Shown here one piece after another: positions 17,866 to 26,340 of a DNA stretch of 64,000 nucleotides (position 1 is the stretch's first letter; each line of letters opens with the position of its first letter). The position numbers and the translations under genes were made by a program. Below the pieces are notes generated by a model, which saw only the letters and a list, made by a program, of their open reading frames with translations, searched no databases and was not told the DNA's origin. The DNA is from Blastococcus sp. DSM 46786 (GTDB lineage Bacteria > Actinomycetota > Actinomycetes > Mycobacteriales > Geodermatophilaceae), in contig NZ_FOAO01000015.1 of assembly GCF_900109665.1 (NCBI RefSeq), positions 1-64,000 of the forward strand, in the 5' to 3' direction.

Positions 17866-18159
17866 TCACACCCGGTGCTGGATGGCGCTCCGCGCGGCCA
17901 GGATGGGCCGCACGTGCTCGGCGATGACCGCCAGGTGCACGGGGTCCTGCGCGTAGCGGTGGAACGCCTCGACGTCGGGGAACTCGGCGATCAGCACGGT
18001 GTCGGCGTTGCCGTCGACCAGGTCGGCGTCGTCGGCGACGACCAGCGACGTCATCCCGCCGACGGCGCGCCGCAGCCCGCGCAGCGCCTCGACGGTCTGC
18101 GCCCGCCGCTCGGCGTCGGCGTCGGGGGACCAGGTGAAGAGCACGACGTGACGGATCAT
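17866..18159 (-). CDS. Dabb (stress-responsive alpha/beta barrel) protein
   Basis: The 97-residue protein begins IRHVVLFTW and contains VVADDADLV, DTVLIAEFPDVEAFHRYAQD and PVHLAVI, the typical pattern of the Dabb ferredoxin-like dimeric barrel. Relatives are small stress proteins or enzymes such as olivetolic acid cyclase; the role here is unknown. It is divergent from the glycosyltransferase operon. Confidence 0.85.
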   Translation of the reverse strand: MIRHVVLFTWSPDADAERRAQTVEALRGLRRAVGGMTSLVVADDADLVDGNADTVLIAEFPDVEAFHRYAQDPVHLAVIAEHVRPILAARSAIQHRV

Positions 18160-18254
18160 CGGGGAAAGTCTGCCAGCCGCGCGGTCGTCCGGCCGGGTGG
18201 TGGACCTACCGGCTGGTAGCCGAGCGGCGGCGCACGGTCGTTAGAGTCCGTTCC

Positions 18255-19508
18255 ATGGGACGGTCGTTGCGCATCGCACTGCTGTCCTACCGCAGCAAGC
18301 CGCACAGCGGGGGCCAGGGCATCTACGTGCGGGCCCTGTCCCGGGAGCTGCGCGAGCTCGGGCACCGCGTCGAGGTGCTCAGCGGCCAGCCCTACCCGGA
18401 GCTCGACGACGGCGTGCCGCTCACCCGCGTGCCGAGCCTGGATCTCTACCGGGAGCCCGACCCCTTCCGCACCCCGCGCCCGTCGGAGATCCGCGACTGG
18501 GTCGACGTCGCCGAGTGGGCCACGATGTGCACCGCCGGCTTCCCCGAGCCGCTCACGTTCACCCTGCGCGCGGCCCGCCACCTGCTGCCCCGCCGCGCCG
18601 AGTTCGACATCGTGCACGACAACCAGTCGCTGGGCTACGGCCTGCTGCGGCTGGTGCGGGCCGGCGTGCCCACCGTCGCCACCGTGCACCACCCGATCGT
18701 CATCGACCGCGACCTGGAGCTGGCCGCGGCCCCCACCCTGCGCCGCACGCTGACCCTGCGCCGGTGGTACGCCTTCACCCGGATGCAGGAGCGGGTCGTC
18801 CGGCGGCTCGACGCCGTCACCACCGTCTCGGAGAACTCCCGCCGCGACATCGCCGCGCACATGGGCCTGGCGCCGGACCGGATGACCGTCATCCCGGTGG
18901 GCATCGACCCCGAGAGGTTCTCCCCACCACCGGCCGGGCAGCCGCGCGAGACCGATTCGATCCTCGCGGTCACCAGCGCCGACGTCCCGCTCAAGGGGCT
19001 GGTGCACCTGCTGGAGGCGCTGGCCAAGCTGCGCACCGAGCGGCTCGTGCGGCTCACCGTCGTCGGCAGCACCCGGCCCGGCGGCCCCGCCGAGGCCGCG
19101 CTGGACCGGCTCGGCCTGCGCGACGCCGTCCGCTTCACCGGACCCGTGCCCGAGGAGGAGCTGATCCGGCTCTTCCGGCGGGCCTCGCTGGTGGCGATCC
19201 CCTCCCTCTACGAGGGGTTCTCCCTGCCCGCCGTCGAGGCCATGGCGTGCGAGACCCCGCTGGTCACCACCGATGCCGGCGCCCTGCCCGAGGTCGTCGG
19301 CACCAAGGCAGGGCTGCGGGTGCGGGCCGGCGACGTCGGCGAGCTCACCGCCGCCCTGCAGCTGGTCCTCGACTCCCCCTCGCTGGCCGAGCAGCTGGGG
19401 CGCGCCGGCCGCCGGCGGGTCCTGGACACCTACACCTGGCGGGCCACGGCCGAGCGCACCGCCGGCTGGTACGCCGAGACGCTGGACCGGAAGGGACACC
19501 CGTGCTGA
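18255..19508 (+). CDS. Glycosyltransferase family 4
   Basis: The 417-residue protein has a GT-B fold. The N-terminal domain begins SLRIALLSYRSKPHSGGQGI and contains the G-G-x-x-x-Y loop. The C-terminal nucleotide-sugar domain has VIPVGIDPERF at about residues 213-223 and the E-x7-E motif in YEGFSLPAVEAMACETPLV. It should transfer a sugar from an NDP-sugar to a lipid or small acceptor on the cytosolic face. It is the first gene of a five-gene operon, and its stop overlaps the methyltransferase start by seven bases. A -10 (TAGAGT 18242-18247) lies directly before the ATG, so the leader is almost absent. Confidence 0.88.
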   Translation: MGRSLRIALLSYRSKPHSGGQGIYVRALSRELRELGHRVEVLSGQPYPELDDGVPLTRVPSLDLYREPDPFRTPRPSEIRDWVDVAEWATMCTAGFPEPLTFTLRAARHLLPRRAEFDIVHDNQSLGYGLLRLVRAGVPTVATVHHPIVIDRDLELAAAPTLRRTLTLRRWYAFTRMQERVVRRLDAVTTVSENSRRDIAAHMGLAPDRMTVIPVGIDPERFSPPPAGQPRETDSILAVTSADVPLKGLVHLLEALAKLRTERLVRLTVVGSTRPGGPAEAALDRLGLRDAVRFTGPVPEEELIRLFRRASLVAIPSLYEGFSLPAVEAMACETPLVTTDAGALPEVVGTKAGLRVRAGDVGELTAALQLVLDSPSLAEQLGRAGRRRVLDTYTWRATAERTAGWYAETLDRKGHPC

Positions 19509-20266
19509 CCGTCGACTACGACCGGCTACACCTGCGGCCGGGGATGACCGTCCTCGACCTGGGCTGCGGCGAGGGGCGGCACGCGTTCGAGGCCTACCGG
19601 CGGGGCGCGCGCGTCGTCGCCGTCGACTGGGGGCAGCACGAGGTCGCGACGACGAAGCGCTGGCTCGGCGCGATCGCCGAGGCGGGCGAGGCCCCGGCCG
19701 GCGCCCGGTACGAGGTGGTGCGCGGCGACCTGCTGCACCTGCCGTTCCCCGACGCGAGCGTCGACCGGGTGATGGCCTCCGAGGTGCTCGAGCACATCCC
19801 CGACGACGCGACCGCGATGGCCGAGATCACCCGCGTGCTCAAGCCGGGCGGTCGCGTCGCGGTGACCGTCCCGCGCTTCGGCCCCGAGCGGATCTGCTGG
19901 GCGCTGTCGGACGCCTACCACGCCAACGAGGGCGGGCACATCCGCATCTACCGCGCGGACGTGCTGCGCGCCCGGCTGTCCACGGCCGGCCTGGTGCCCG
20001 GGGCGAGCCACCACGCGCACGCCCTGCACGCCCCGTACTGGTGGCTCAAGTGCGCCGTCGGGGTCGACGAGGACTCCGCCGCGGTGCGGGCCTACCACCG
20101 GCTGCTGGTCTGGGACCTCACGGAGCGCCCCTGGCTGACCCGCACCGTCGAGCGCGTGCTCGACCCGCTCATCGGCAAGAGCTTCGTGGTCTACGCCGAC
20201 AAGCCCGCCGAGGTCGCCGTCGCCGCGGCCGGGCTCGACCGGGAGCGGTCCGCTGCGGCCCGCTGA
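19502..20266 (+). CDS. Class I SAM-dependent methyltransferase
   Basis: The 254-residue protein has a Rossmann SAM-binding domain: motif I is VLDLGCGEGRHAFEAYRRGA at about residues 15-34, the acidic end of strand 2 is VVAVDWG, and motif IV is MASEVLEHIPDD. The C-terminal third (HAPYWWLKCAVGVDED) is not part of the core and probably binds the acceptor. The GTG at 19502 overlaps the glycosyltransferase, giving translational coupling. In this operon the enzyme probably methylates a sugar or lipid intermediate. The exact target is not evident. Confidence 0.87.
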   Translation: MLTVDYDRLHLRPGMTVLDLGCGEGRHAFEAYRRGARVVAVDWGQHEVATTKRWLGAIAEAGEAPAGARYEVVRGDLLHLPFPDASVDRVMASEVLEHIPDDATAMAEITRVLKPGGRVAVTVPRFGPERICWALSDAYHANEGGHIRIYRADVLRARLSTAGLVPGASHHAHALHAPYWWLKCAVGVDEDSAAVRAYHRLLVWDLTERPWLTRTVERVLDPLIGKSFVVYADKPAEVAVAAAGLDRERSAAAR

Positions 20267-20300
20267 GCGGGGCGCCGTCCTGCTGCCGGAGCTGCCCGGG

Positions 20301-21365
20301 GTGCTCGACGCCGACCAGGTGCGGCGGACCGTCGCCTGGATCGCCGGCGAGCAGCATCGCGACGGCGCGCTGCCGTGGTTCGCCGGGGGCCAGCTCGACC
20401 CGTGGGACTCCGTCGAGGCGGCGATGGCGCTGGACCTCGGCGGCGAGCACGCCCGCGCCGCGGCCGCCTACCGCTGGCTCGCCGGCCGGCAGCGGGCCGA
20501 CGGCAGCTGGGCGGCCGAGTACCGCGGCGGCGTCGAGACCGCGCCCGGCGCGGAGAGCAACCACGCCGGGTACCTGGCCGTCGGTCTCTGGCACTCCTGG
20601 TTGGTCTCCGGGGACGAGGAACTGGTCACCGGTCTGTGGCCCGCGGTGCGCGCCGGACTGGACCTGGTCACCCGCATGCAGCTGCCCGGCGGCGCGGTCT
20701 CCTGGGCGCTGCGGCCCGACGGCACGCCCGACGACCTCGCGCTGCTCACCGGCAACGCCAGCCTGTTCCAGGCGCTGCGCTGCGGCCTGGCGCTGGCCGA
20801 GCTGGCCGGCGAGGCGCAGCCGGACTGGGAGCTGGCCGTCGCCGACCTCGGGACGGCGCTGCGCGGGCGGCCCGAGGCGTTCGCCGACCGGTCCCGCTAC
20901 TCGATGGACTGGTACTACCCGGTGCTCGGCGGCGCGGTCACCGGCGTGGCGGCCCGCGAGCTCCTGGCCGCCGGCTGGGACCGCTTCGTCGTCCCCGGGC
21001 TGGGCATCCGCTGCGTCGCCGACCGGCCGTGGGTCACCGGGGCGGAGACCTGCGAGCTGGCGCTCGCCCTCGTCGTCGCGGGCCGGCGGGATGCCGCCCT
21101 GGAGCAGGTCGCGGCGATGCAGCACCTGCGCGAGGTGGACGGCTCCTACTGGACGGGCTTCGTCTACCCCGACGACGCGCGGTGGCCCGTCGAGCGCACC
21201 ACCTGGACGGCGGCGGCCGTGCTGCTGGCCGCCGATGCGTTGTGCGGCGCCTCCCCCGCGAGCGGGCTGTTCGCCGACCCGTGGGCCCTTCCGCCCGCGG
21301 GCATGGCCGATGCCACGGCCCCGGTTGATTGGCTGGCGAGAGGTGCGGGCACGGTGCACCCGTGA
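20301..21365 (+). CDS. Prenyltransferase/squalene-cyclase-like alpha/alpha-barrel protein
   Basis: The 354-residue protein has repeated helical units with QW-like patterns (QHRDGALPWF, QRADGSWAAEY, EVDGSYWTGF) typical of the (alpha/alpha)6 barrel of terpene cyclases, protein prenyltransferase beta subunits and some glycoside hydrolases. The cyclase DxDD motif is not present, so catalysis by that route is unlikely. The GTG at 20301 is the best start, although relatives seem to begin a few residues earlier (LLPELPGVL) and a non-standard upstream start is possible. It is the third gene of the glycosyltransferase operon. It may act on the glycan or its lipid carrier. Confidence 0.7.
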   Translation: MLDADQVRRTVAWIAGEQHRDGALPWFAGGQLDPWDSVEAAMALDLGGEHARAAAAYRWLAGRQRADGSWAAEYRGGVETAPGAESNHAGYLAVGLWHSWLVSGDEELVTGLWPAVRAGLDLVTRMQLPGGAVSWALRPDGTPDDLALLTGNASLFQALRCGLALAELAGEAQPDWELAVADLGTALRGRPEAFADRSRYSMDWYYPVLGGAVTGVAARELLAAGWDRFVVPGLGIRCVADRPWVTGAETCELALALVVAGRRDAALEQVAAMQHLREVDGSYWTGFVYPDDARWPVERTTWTAAAVLLAADALCGASPASGLFADPWALPPAGMADATAPVDWLARGAGTVHP

Positions 21366-22243
21366 CCGCGTCCTCCAGCACCGACCCGTCCCGGCCGCCT
21401 CCCCCCGACGTCACCGTGGTCGTCGCCAGCCGCAACCGCCGGGACGACCTGCTGGCCACGCTGCCGCGCCACGAGGCGCCGGTGGTGCTCGTCGACAACG
21501 CCTCCACCGACGGCACCGTGGAGGCCGTGCGGCACGCCCACCCCGAGGTGACCCTGCTGCCGCTGGACCGCAACGAGGGCGCGCACGGCCGGACGCTGGG
21601 CGCCGCCCAGGCCCGCACCCCGTTCATCGCCTTCGCCGACGACGACTCGTGGTGGGCACCGGGCGACCTGGCCCGCGCGGTGGCGGTCATGCGGGCCCAC
21701 CCCCGGCTGGCCCTGCTGAACGCCCGCATCCTGGTGGGCTCCGAGGAGCGGCTCGACCCGGTGTGCGAGGAGATGGCCGCGAGCCCGCTGGGCACCGCCG
21801 CCGACCTGCCGGGGCCCTCGCTGCTGGGCTTCGTGGCCTGCGCCGCACTCGTGCGCACCGAGGCGTTCGAGGCCGTCGGCGGGTTCGACCCGGTGGTGCG
21901 GTTCCCCGGCGAGGAGGAGCGGCTGGCCCTCGACCTGGCCGCCGCCGGGTGGGGCCTGGCCTACGTCGACGAGGTGACCGTGCACCACCACCCCTCCCCG
22001 CGCCGCGACGCACCGGGACGCCGGCAGGCCGGCCTCTGGCGGAGCCGGTTGCTCACCGCGGCCATGCGGCTCCCGGCGCGGGACGTCGTCCGGACGGCGG
22101 GGCGGGCCGTCCGCGCCGGGCGCCCCGGCGTCGAGGGGCTCGTGACGGCGCTGCCCGACGCCCCGGCCGCGCTGCGCCGGCGCGAGCCGGTGCCGCCGTC
22201 GGTGCGGGCGGGTCTGCGCATGCTGGCCGAGGATGCGCCATGA
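21362..22243 (+). CDS. Glycosyltransferase family 2 (first of two)
   Basis: The 293-residue protein has a GT-A fold. It begins with a Pro-rich lead, then VTVVVASRNRRDDLLATL, LVDNASTDGT, the DDD metal site in FIAFADDDSWWAPGDL, and the acceptor-side motif FPGEEERLALDLAAAGW. The usual family length supports a soluble, membrane-associated enzyme. The GTG overlaps the upstream stop by four bases (GTGA). It is about 40 percent similar by eye to the next gene, which suggests a tandem duplication with divergence of acceptor or donor. Confidence 0.88.
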   Translation: MTASSSTDPSRPPPPDVTVVVASRNRRDDLLATLPRHEAPVVLVDNASTDGTVEAVRHAHPEVTLLPLDRNEGAHGRTLGAAQARTPFIAFADDDSWWAPGDLARAVAVMRAHPRLALLNARILVGSEERLDPVCEEMAASPLGTAADLPGPSLLGFVACAALVRTEAFEAVGGFDPVVRFPGEEERLALDLAAAGWGLAYVDEVTVHHHPSPRRDAPGRRQAGLWRSRLLTAAMRLPARDVVRTAGRAVRAGRPGVEGLVTALPDAPAALRRREPVPPSVRAGLRMLAEDAP

Positions 22244-23187
22244 GCACGACCGGCACCTTCTCCGCGTCCTCCACCGGCAACCGGTCGGTCGGGCCCGACC
22301 TTCGCGTCGCCGTCGTCGTCATCACCCACCAGCGACGCGACGAGCTGCTGGTCGCCCTCCAGCGCCTGGTGGCCCTGCCCGAGCAGCCGCACGTCGTCGT
22401 CGTGGACAACGGCTCCACCGACGGCACCGCCGACGCCGTGCGCGAGCGCTTCCCCCAGGTCGAGCTGATCCCCAGTCCCGAGAACCTCGGCGCGGTCGGC
22501 CGCAACCTGGGCGTGGCCCGGCTCGACACCCCCTACGTGGCCTTCTGCGACGACGACACCTGGTGGGAGCCGGGCTCGCTGCGCGCCGCCGCCGACGTCC
22601 TCGACGCCCACCCGCGGCTGGCGATCGTGACCGCCCGGATCCTGGTGGAGCCCGGGGGCACCGAGGACCCGATCGTCGCCGAGCTGCGCGACTCCCCCGT
22701 CGTCGGCGCCGACTGGCTGCCCGGCCCCGCGCTGGGCAGCTTCCTGGCCGGCGCCTCCGTGCTGCGCCGGGACGCCTTCGACGAGGTCGGCGGGTTCTCC
22801 GAGCGGCTGTGGCTCGGCGGCGAGGAGGAGCTGATGGCCGGGGACCTCGCCGCCCGCGGCTGGGAGCTCTGCTACCTGGAGCAGCTCACCCTCCACCACC
22901 AGGCCAGCACCGCGCGCCACCCCCACAAGCGGCGGGCCGACGGCATCCGCAACACCCTGTGGACCACCTGGCTCCGGCGCCCGTTGCGGCCGGCGCTGCG
23001 GCGCACGGTCCACCTGCTGCGCACCGTGCCGCGCGACCGGGTCACCGCGCTCGGCGTCGCCCGCGCCGTCCGCGGCCTGCCGTGGGTGCTGCGCGAGCGG
23101 CGGGTGCTGCCGCCGCACGCCGAGGCGCGGTTCGCCGCGCTGGAGGAGGCGCAGCGGAACTCGACGGCACGGCGCTACGTCAGCTGA
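22240..23187 (+). CDS. Glycosyltransferase family 2 (second of two)
   Basis: The 315-residue GT-A enzyme has VAVVVITHQRRDELLVAL, VVDNGSTDGTADAVR, the DxD-type site VAFCDDDTWWEPGSL and LGGEEELMAGDLAARGW. The C-terminal basic helix region (TTWLRRPLRPALRRTVHLLR) may associate with the membrane. Its ATG overlaps the preceding stop by four bases, making it the last gene of the operon. It is paralogous to the previous gene. Donor and acceptor are unknown. Confidence 0.88.
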   Translation: MSTTGTFSASSTGNRSVGPDLRVAVVVITHQRRDELLVALQRLVALPEQPHVVVVDNGSTDGTADAVRERFPQVELIPSPENLGAVGRNLGVARLDTPYVAFCDDDTWWEPGSLRAAADVLDAHPRLAIVTARILVEPGGTEDPIVAELRDSPVVGADWLPGPALGSFLAGASVLRRDAFDEVGGFSERLWLGGEEELMAGDLAARGWELCYLEQLTLHHQASTARHPHKRRADGIRNTLWTTWLRRPLRPALRRTVHLLRTVPRDRVTALGVARAVRGLPWVLRERRVLPPHAEARFAALEEAQRNSTARRYVS

Positions 23188-23266
23188 TCCGCGAGCGTGT
23201 GCCCTGACGCGGAGGGTGCGGCCGGCGAACACCCCCTGAGCGCACGCGCTCGGCGCCGGAGGCCTC

Positions 23267-23599
23267 TCAGCGGGCGCAGTCGATGCAGGTGCGGGCGGTG
23301 GGGCGGGCGGCGAGCCGCTCCGACGCGATCGGCCGGCCGCAGGTCTCGCAGCGGCCGTAGGTGCCGTTCTCCACGGCGATCACCGCGACGTCGACGTCGG
23401 CCAGCCGGCGGCGCGCCTGCTCCAGCAGCGCGGCCACCTGCTGGCGCTCGAACGCGATCGTGGCGCCCTCGGGGTCGTGCTCGTCGTCGGCGTTGGACGC
23501 CTGCGATGCCGCGACGATCGCGTCGAACTCGCGGGTGAGCGCCTCGATCTGCGCCAGCGCCTCCGTCCGGGCGCGGGAGAGGTCGTCGGACGGGAGCAC
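23267..23599 (-). CDS. TraR/DksA-type zinc finger protein
   Basis: The 110-residue protein has a coiled-coil-prone helical N-terminal part (ARTEALAQIEALTREFDAIV, then QQVAALLEQARRRLADVDVA) and a C-terminal C-x2-C-x17-C-x2-C zinc finger starting GRCETCGRPI. This is the DksA/TraR architecture. DksA relatives bind the RNA polymerase secondary channel; many actinobacterial versions are uncharacterised. The GTG at 23599 gives the usual size. Confidence 0.85.
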   Translation of the reverse strand: MLPSDDLSRARTEALAQIEALTREFDAIVAASQASNADDEHDPEGATIAFERQQVAALLEQARRRLADVDVAVIAVENGTYGRCETCGRPIASERLAARPTARTCIDCAR

Positions 23600-23642
23600 C
23601 GGACCATCCTCCCCGCCTTCGGCACCGGCCTCACCCACGGGT

Positions 23643-23674
23643 CGCCGTCCTCGCGCTGCAGCACGAGGACGGCG
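23643..23674. terminator. Hairpin between methyltransferase and DksA-like genes
   Basis: CGCCGTCCTCG at 23643-23653 pairs perfectly with CGAGGACGGCG at 23664-23674 around a ten-base loop. It follows the stop of the minus-strand methyltransferase gene by about 55 bases and precedes the DksA-like gene, so it probably ends the yibE/F-methyltransferase transcript. Confidence 0.6.
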
Positions 23675-23727
23675 GCCGTTCGGCGAGGGCGGCGGTGCCT
23701 CGCCCGTGCGGTGCGGTCGGCGGCACC

Positions 23728-24405
23728 TCAGGCGGTGCGGCGCAGCAGCCGCAGCGACCCGGTGCCCGGCAGCTCCTCGAACTCCCCGCTCGCCAGCACC
23801 CGCCGGTACACGCCGTAGGGCGCCTGCCCGCCGTCGGCCGGGTCGGGGAAGACGTCGTGGATCGCCAGCGTCCCGCCCACGGCCAGCTTGGCCACCCAGG
23901 CGTCCTGGTCGCGCCGCGCGGACTCCTCGGTGTGGCTGCCGTCGAGGAACAGCAGCGCCAGGGGCGTGCTCCACAGCGGGGCGAGGGTCTCCGACCGGGC
24001 GACGACGGCGACGACGACGTCCTCGGCGCCCGCCTCGGCGATGGTGCGCCGGAACCGCGGCAGCGTGTCGATCCGCCCGACGGCGGGGTCGACCAGCGAC
24101 GGGTCGTGGTACTCCCAGCCGGGCTGGTGCTCCTCGGAGCCGCGGTGGTGGTCGACGGTGACCACCTGGCGACCGGTCTCCCGCGCGGCGGCGGCCAGGT
24201 AGAGCGCCGACTTGCCCATCCAGCTGCCCACCTCCAGCAGCGGGCCCTGAACGGGGACGGCGCGCGCGGCCTCGTAGAGGGCCCGGCCCTCGTCGTCGGG
24301 CATGAAGCCGGAGGCCGCCCGGGCGGCGGCGAGCAGAAAGACCCCGCCCTCCTCCCGCCTCGCAGGCTCGGCGCGAGCCTCTGGACGGGGCCGGTCGATC
24401 GTCAC
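23728..24405 (-). CDS. Class I SAM-dependent methyltransferase (Methyltransf_24-like)
   Basis: The 225-residue protein has motif I LLEVGSWMGKSALYLAAAA at about residues 57-75, VVTVDHHRGSEEH, and a motif IV-like LALLFLDGSHTEESARRD, with a C-terminal VHD-type strand (GGTLAIHDVFPDP). This layout matches the CmcI/macrocin-O-methyltransferase-like methyltransferases that often act on sugars or secondary metabolites. The GTG start overlaps the YibE/F stop by four bases. The functional link to YibE/F is unclear, because the coupling may only ensure co-expression. Confidence 0.82.
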   Translation of the reverse strand: MTIDRPRPEARAEPARREEGGVFLLAAARAASGFMPDDEGRALYEAARAVPVQGPLLEVGSWMGKSALYLAAAARETGRQVVTVDHHRGSEEHQPGWEYHDPSLVDPAVGRIDTLPRFRRTIAEAGAEDVVVAVVARSETLAPLWSTPLALLFLDGSHTEESARRDQDAWVAKLAVGGTLAIHDVFPDPADGGQAPYGVYRRVLASGEFEELPGTGSLRLLRRTA

Positions 24406-25670
24406 CGGGCGAACCTAGTCCGAAGCGCGGTCAGCCCGCGCTCGGTGGCCGTGCCGGCCTGGGTGTCCGCGGCCTTGGCGAAGAACGCACCGGCCGCCGT
24501 CGTCACCGGGACGGCGAGCACCAGCGCGATCGCCCCGACCAGCGTGCGGATGACCTCCTCGGCCAGCGCCGAGGAGGTGAGCACGACGTTCCACGGCTGG
24601 TCGTAGAGGTCGAAGAGCAGCAGCAGCGGCAGCGCGGCACCGGAGTAGGCGAAGACGATCGTGTAGACGGTCGAGGCGATGTGGTCGCGCCCCACGGTCA
24701 TCCCGCGGGTGTACAGCTCCCGCCAGGTCATCGACGCGTCGACCTCGTGCAGCTGCCAGATCGCCGAGGCCTGGGTGATGGTCACGTCGTTGAGCACGCC
24801 CAGCCCCGCGACGACCATGCCGGCGAGGACCAGGCCGGAGAAGCTGAGCGTCGGGTCGTAGCCCTGCAGGGTCACCGTCTCCTCGCTGGTGAGCCCCGTC
24901 AGCCGGGCCGTGGCCACCGCTGCCGCCCCCATCAGGGCGACCAGCGTGAGGCCGAAGAGGGTGCCGACCAGCGCCGTCGTCGTCCGGGCGGAGAACCCGT
25001 GCGCGAGGTAGAGGACGACGAACATGATCGCCGCCGAGCCCACGAGGGTGACCAGCGCCGGTGACCCCTCCCCGAGCAGCCCGGGCAGCACGAACTGCAG
25101 GAGGACGAAGAAGGCGAAGGCCAGCCCGAGCAGCGAGGCCAGCCCACGCAGCCGCGCGACCAGGCCCACGACGACGGCGAAGACGATCGCCAGGGTCACC
25201 ATGGGGATGTCGCGCGCGAAGTCGAAGAACGCGTAGGCGACGCCGCCCTCGGCCGCGGCGTCCCGGGTCAGGACGAGGGTGTCGCCCTCCTCGACCCCGT
25301 TGGCCACCACCACGGCGTCCAGGTCGAGCTCGACGAACGCACCCGCGCCGTCGCCGTCGAGCACCTCGACGACGGCGGTCGCGCAGGTCGCCGGGCGCCC
25401 CTCGATCCCGCAGTCGTACGGTTCGAGCGAGGCGACGCGGCCGTCGGGGTAGGTGATCCCCGGGGGCAGCGCCTGCGTGGCCGCCTGCTCGGCACGGGTG
25501 GGCTCGCCGCTGGGCCACAGCACGAACAGCCCGATCACGGTGGCCAGCCCCACCGGGACGAGGAGCAGCAGCATCAGCCACACCGCCCGCCGTCTGCGGG
25601 TCAGCGCCTCGGGGCTGGGCGGGGGCGCGTCCGGGTCGGGACCGTGGCTGTGGGCATGGGTGGACGACAC
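24402..25670 (-). CDS. YibE/F-like membrane protein
   Basis: The 422-residue protein has a cytosolic His/Pro-rich start, one N-terminal helix (AVWLMLLLLVPVGLATVIGL), an extracellular domain of about 100 residues with two Cys, then seven or so helices, with the family-typical GVLNDVTITQASAIWQLHEV and a long terminal helix pair. YibE/F proteins are of unknown function and are found in Gram-positive bacteria. It heads a two-gene unit with the methyltransferase. Confidence 0.85.
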   Translation of the reverse strand: MSSTHAHSHGPDPDAPPPSPEALTRRRRAVWLMLLLLVPVGLATVIGLFVLWPSGEPTRAEQAATQALPPGITYPDGRVASLEPYDCGIEGRPATCATAVVEVLDGDGAGAFVELDLDAVVVANGVEEGDTLVLTRDAAAEGGVAYAFFDFARDIPMVTLAIVFAVVVGLVARLRGLASLLGLAFAFFVLLQFVLPGLLGEGSPALVTLVGSAAIMFVVLYLAHGFSARTTTALVGTLFGLTLVALMGAAAVATARLTGLTSEETVTLQGYDPTLSFSGLVLAGMVVAGLGVLNDVTITQASAIWQLHEVDASMTWRELYTRGMTVGRDHIASTVYTIVFAYSGAALPLLLLFDLYDQPWNVVLTSSALAEEVIRTLVGAIALVLAVPVTTAAGAFFAKAADTQAGTATERGLTALRTRFAR

Positions 25671-25718
25671 CCGGTCAGGCTAGGAGCCGCGCCGCCCGAG
25701 GACCGCTCCGGTGCCGGT

Positions 25719-26195
25719 TCAGGTGTGTCGGGGATCCCGGGGAGCCGGGCCACCGCCGCCCGACGGCTCGGCGACCACCCGGCCGTCGCCGGCCACCACG
25801 GTGAAGCGGTGCCACAGCCCGGTGAGCTGCAGCGGGCGGGACACCGAGAGCGGCGGGTCGACGAGCACGGTCTCGATGCCCCGCGGCACGCCGAGCTTCT
25901 GCAACTGCACCAGCACTGCCAGCCCGGCGGAGTTCATGAACCCGACGCCGCGCAGGTCCAGCTCCACCCGCTGCAGGCCGTGCTCGGCGAGCAGCAGGTC
26001 GGTGAGCGTGCGCACCAGGGGGCGGCGGGCGGACTCGGTCAGCTCTCCCCCGACGACCACCCGCACCCTGTCCCCCTCGACCGTGTGCGACACGGTGGGC
26101 TCGGCGGACGGCGCATCGTGGTCGGGGGCGGCGTGGCGCGGCGCGGCGTTGGTCTCCTCCACGGTGCGGTCGTGCCCCGTCGGCGAGGTGTTCAC
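25719..26195 (-). CDS. STAS-domain protein (anti-sigma factor antagonist-like)
   Basis: The 158-residue protein has a disordered His/Ala/Pro-rich N-terminus and a STAS domain from about residue 45: VRVVVGGELTESARRPLVRT, the strand VELDLRGVGFMNSAGLAVLV and LQLTGLWHRFTVV. The conserved Ser of FMNSAG corresponds to the phosphoacceptor of SpoIIAA/RsbV-type antagonists. It could pair with the RsbW-like ATPase at 5533-5997. I chose the GTG at 26195; the longer frame adds only Arg-rich sequence. It diverges from hsp20. Confidence 0.78.
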   Translation of the reverse strand: MNTSPTGHDRTVEETNAAPRHAAPDHDAPSAEPTVSHTVEGDRVRVVVGGELTESARRPLVRTLTDLLLAEHGLQRVELDLRGVGFMNSAGLAVLVQLQKLGVPRGIETVLVDPPLSVSRPLQLTGLWHRFTVVAGDGRVVAEPSGGGGPAPRDPRHT

Positions 26196-26267
26196 GCACC
26201 CGACCTTCCGGGACCGGCCGGGAACACCTGCGGCCGACGTACGTTTACACGGGTGCACGACCGAGGT

Positions 26268-26291
26268 AACCTCCAGTTGCCGCTAGAGGTT
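26268..26291. promoter_or_regulatory. Inverted repeat upstream of hsp20 (possible operator)
   Basis: AACCTC at 26268-26273 and GAGGTT at 26286-26291 form a 6-bp inverted repeat with a 12-base gap, 50 bases before the hsp20 start. The arms differ from the known HspR box (CTTGAGT-N7-ACTCAAG), but a MerR/HspR-like regulator is encoded just downstream. The role is inferred from position only. Confidence 0.35.
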
Positions 26292-26340
26292 CATCCTCGG
26301 GCAGCGAACACCAGCACGACCGTCACAGGAGGTTCCAGCC

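Noticed and set aside
19273-23187. A 1304-codon plus-strand frame across the glycosyltransferase operon
   Set aside because: It merges out-of-frame readings of three genes with the real second GT2, whose conserved part starts at the ATG at 22240.
24679-25236. Plus-strand frames opposite the YibE/F gene
   Set aside because: They are Ser/Thr/Arg/Pro-rich antisense readings of membrane helices with no similarity to any family.
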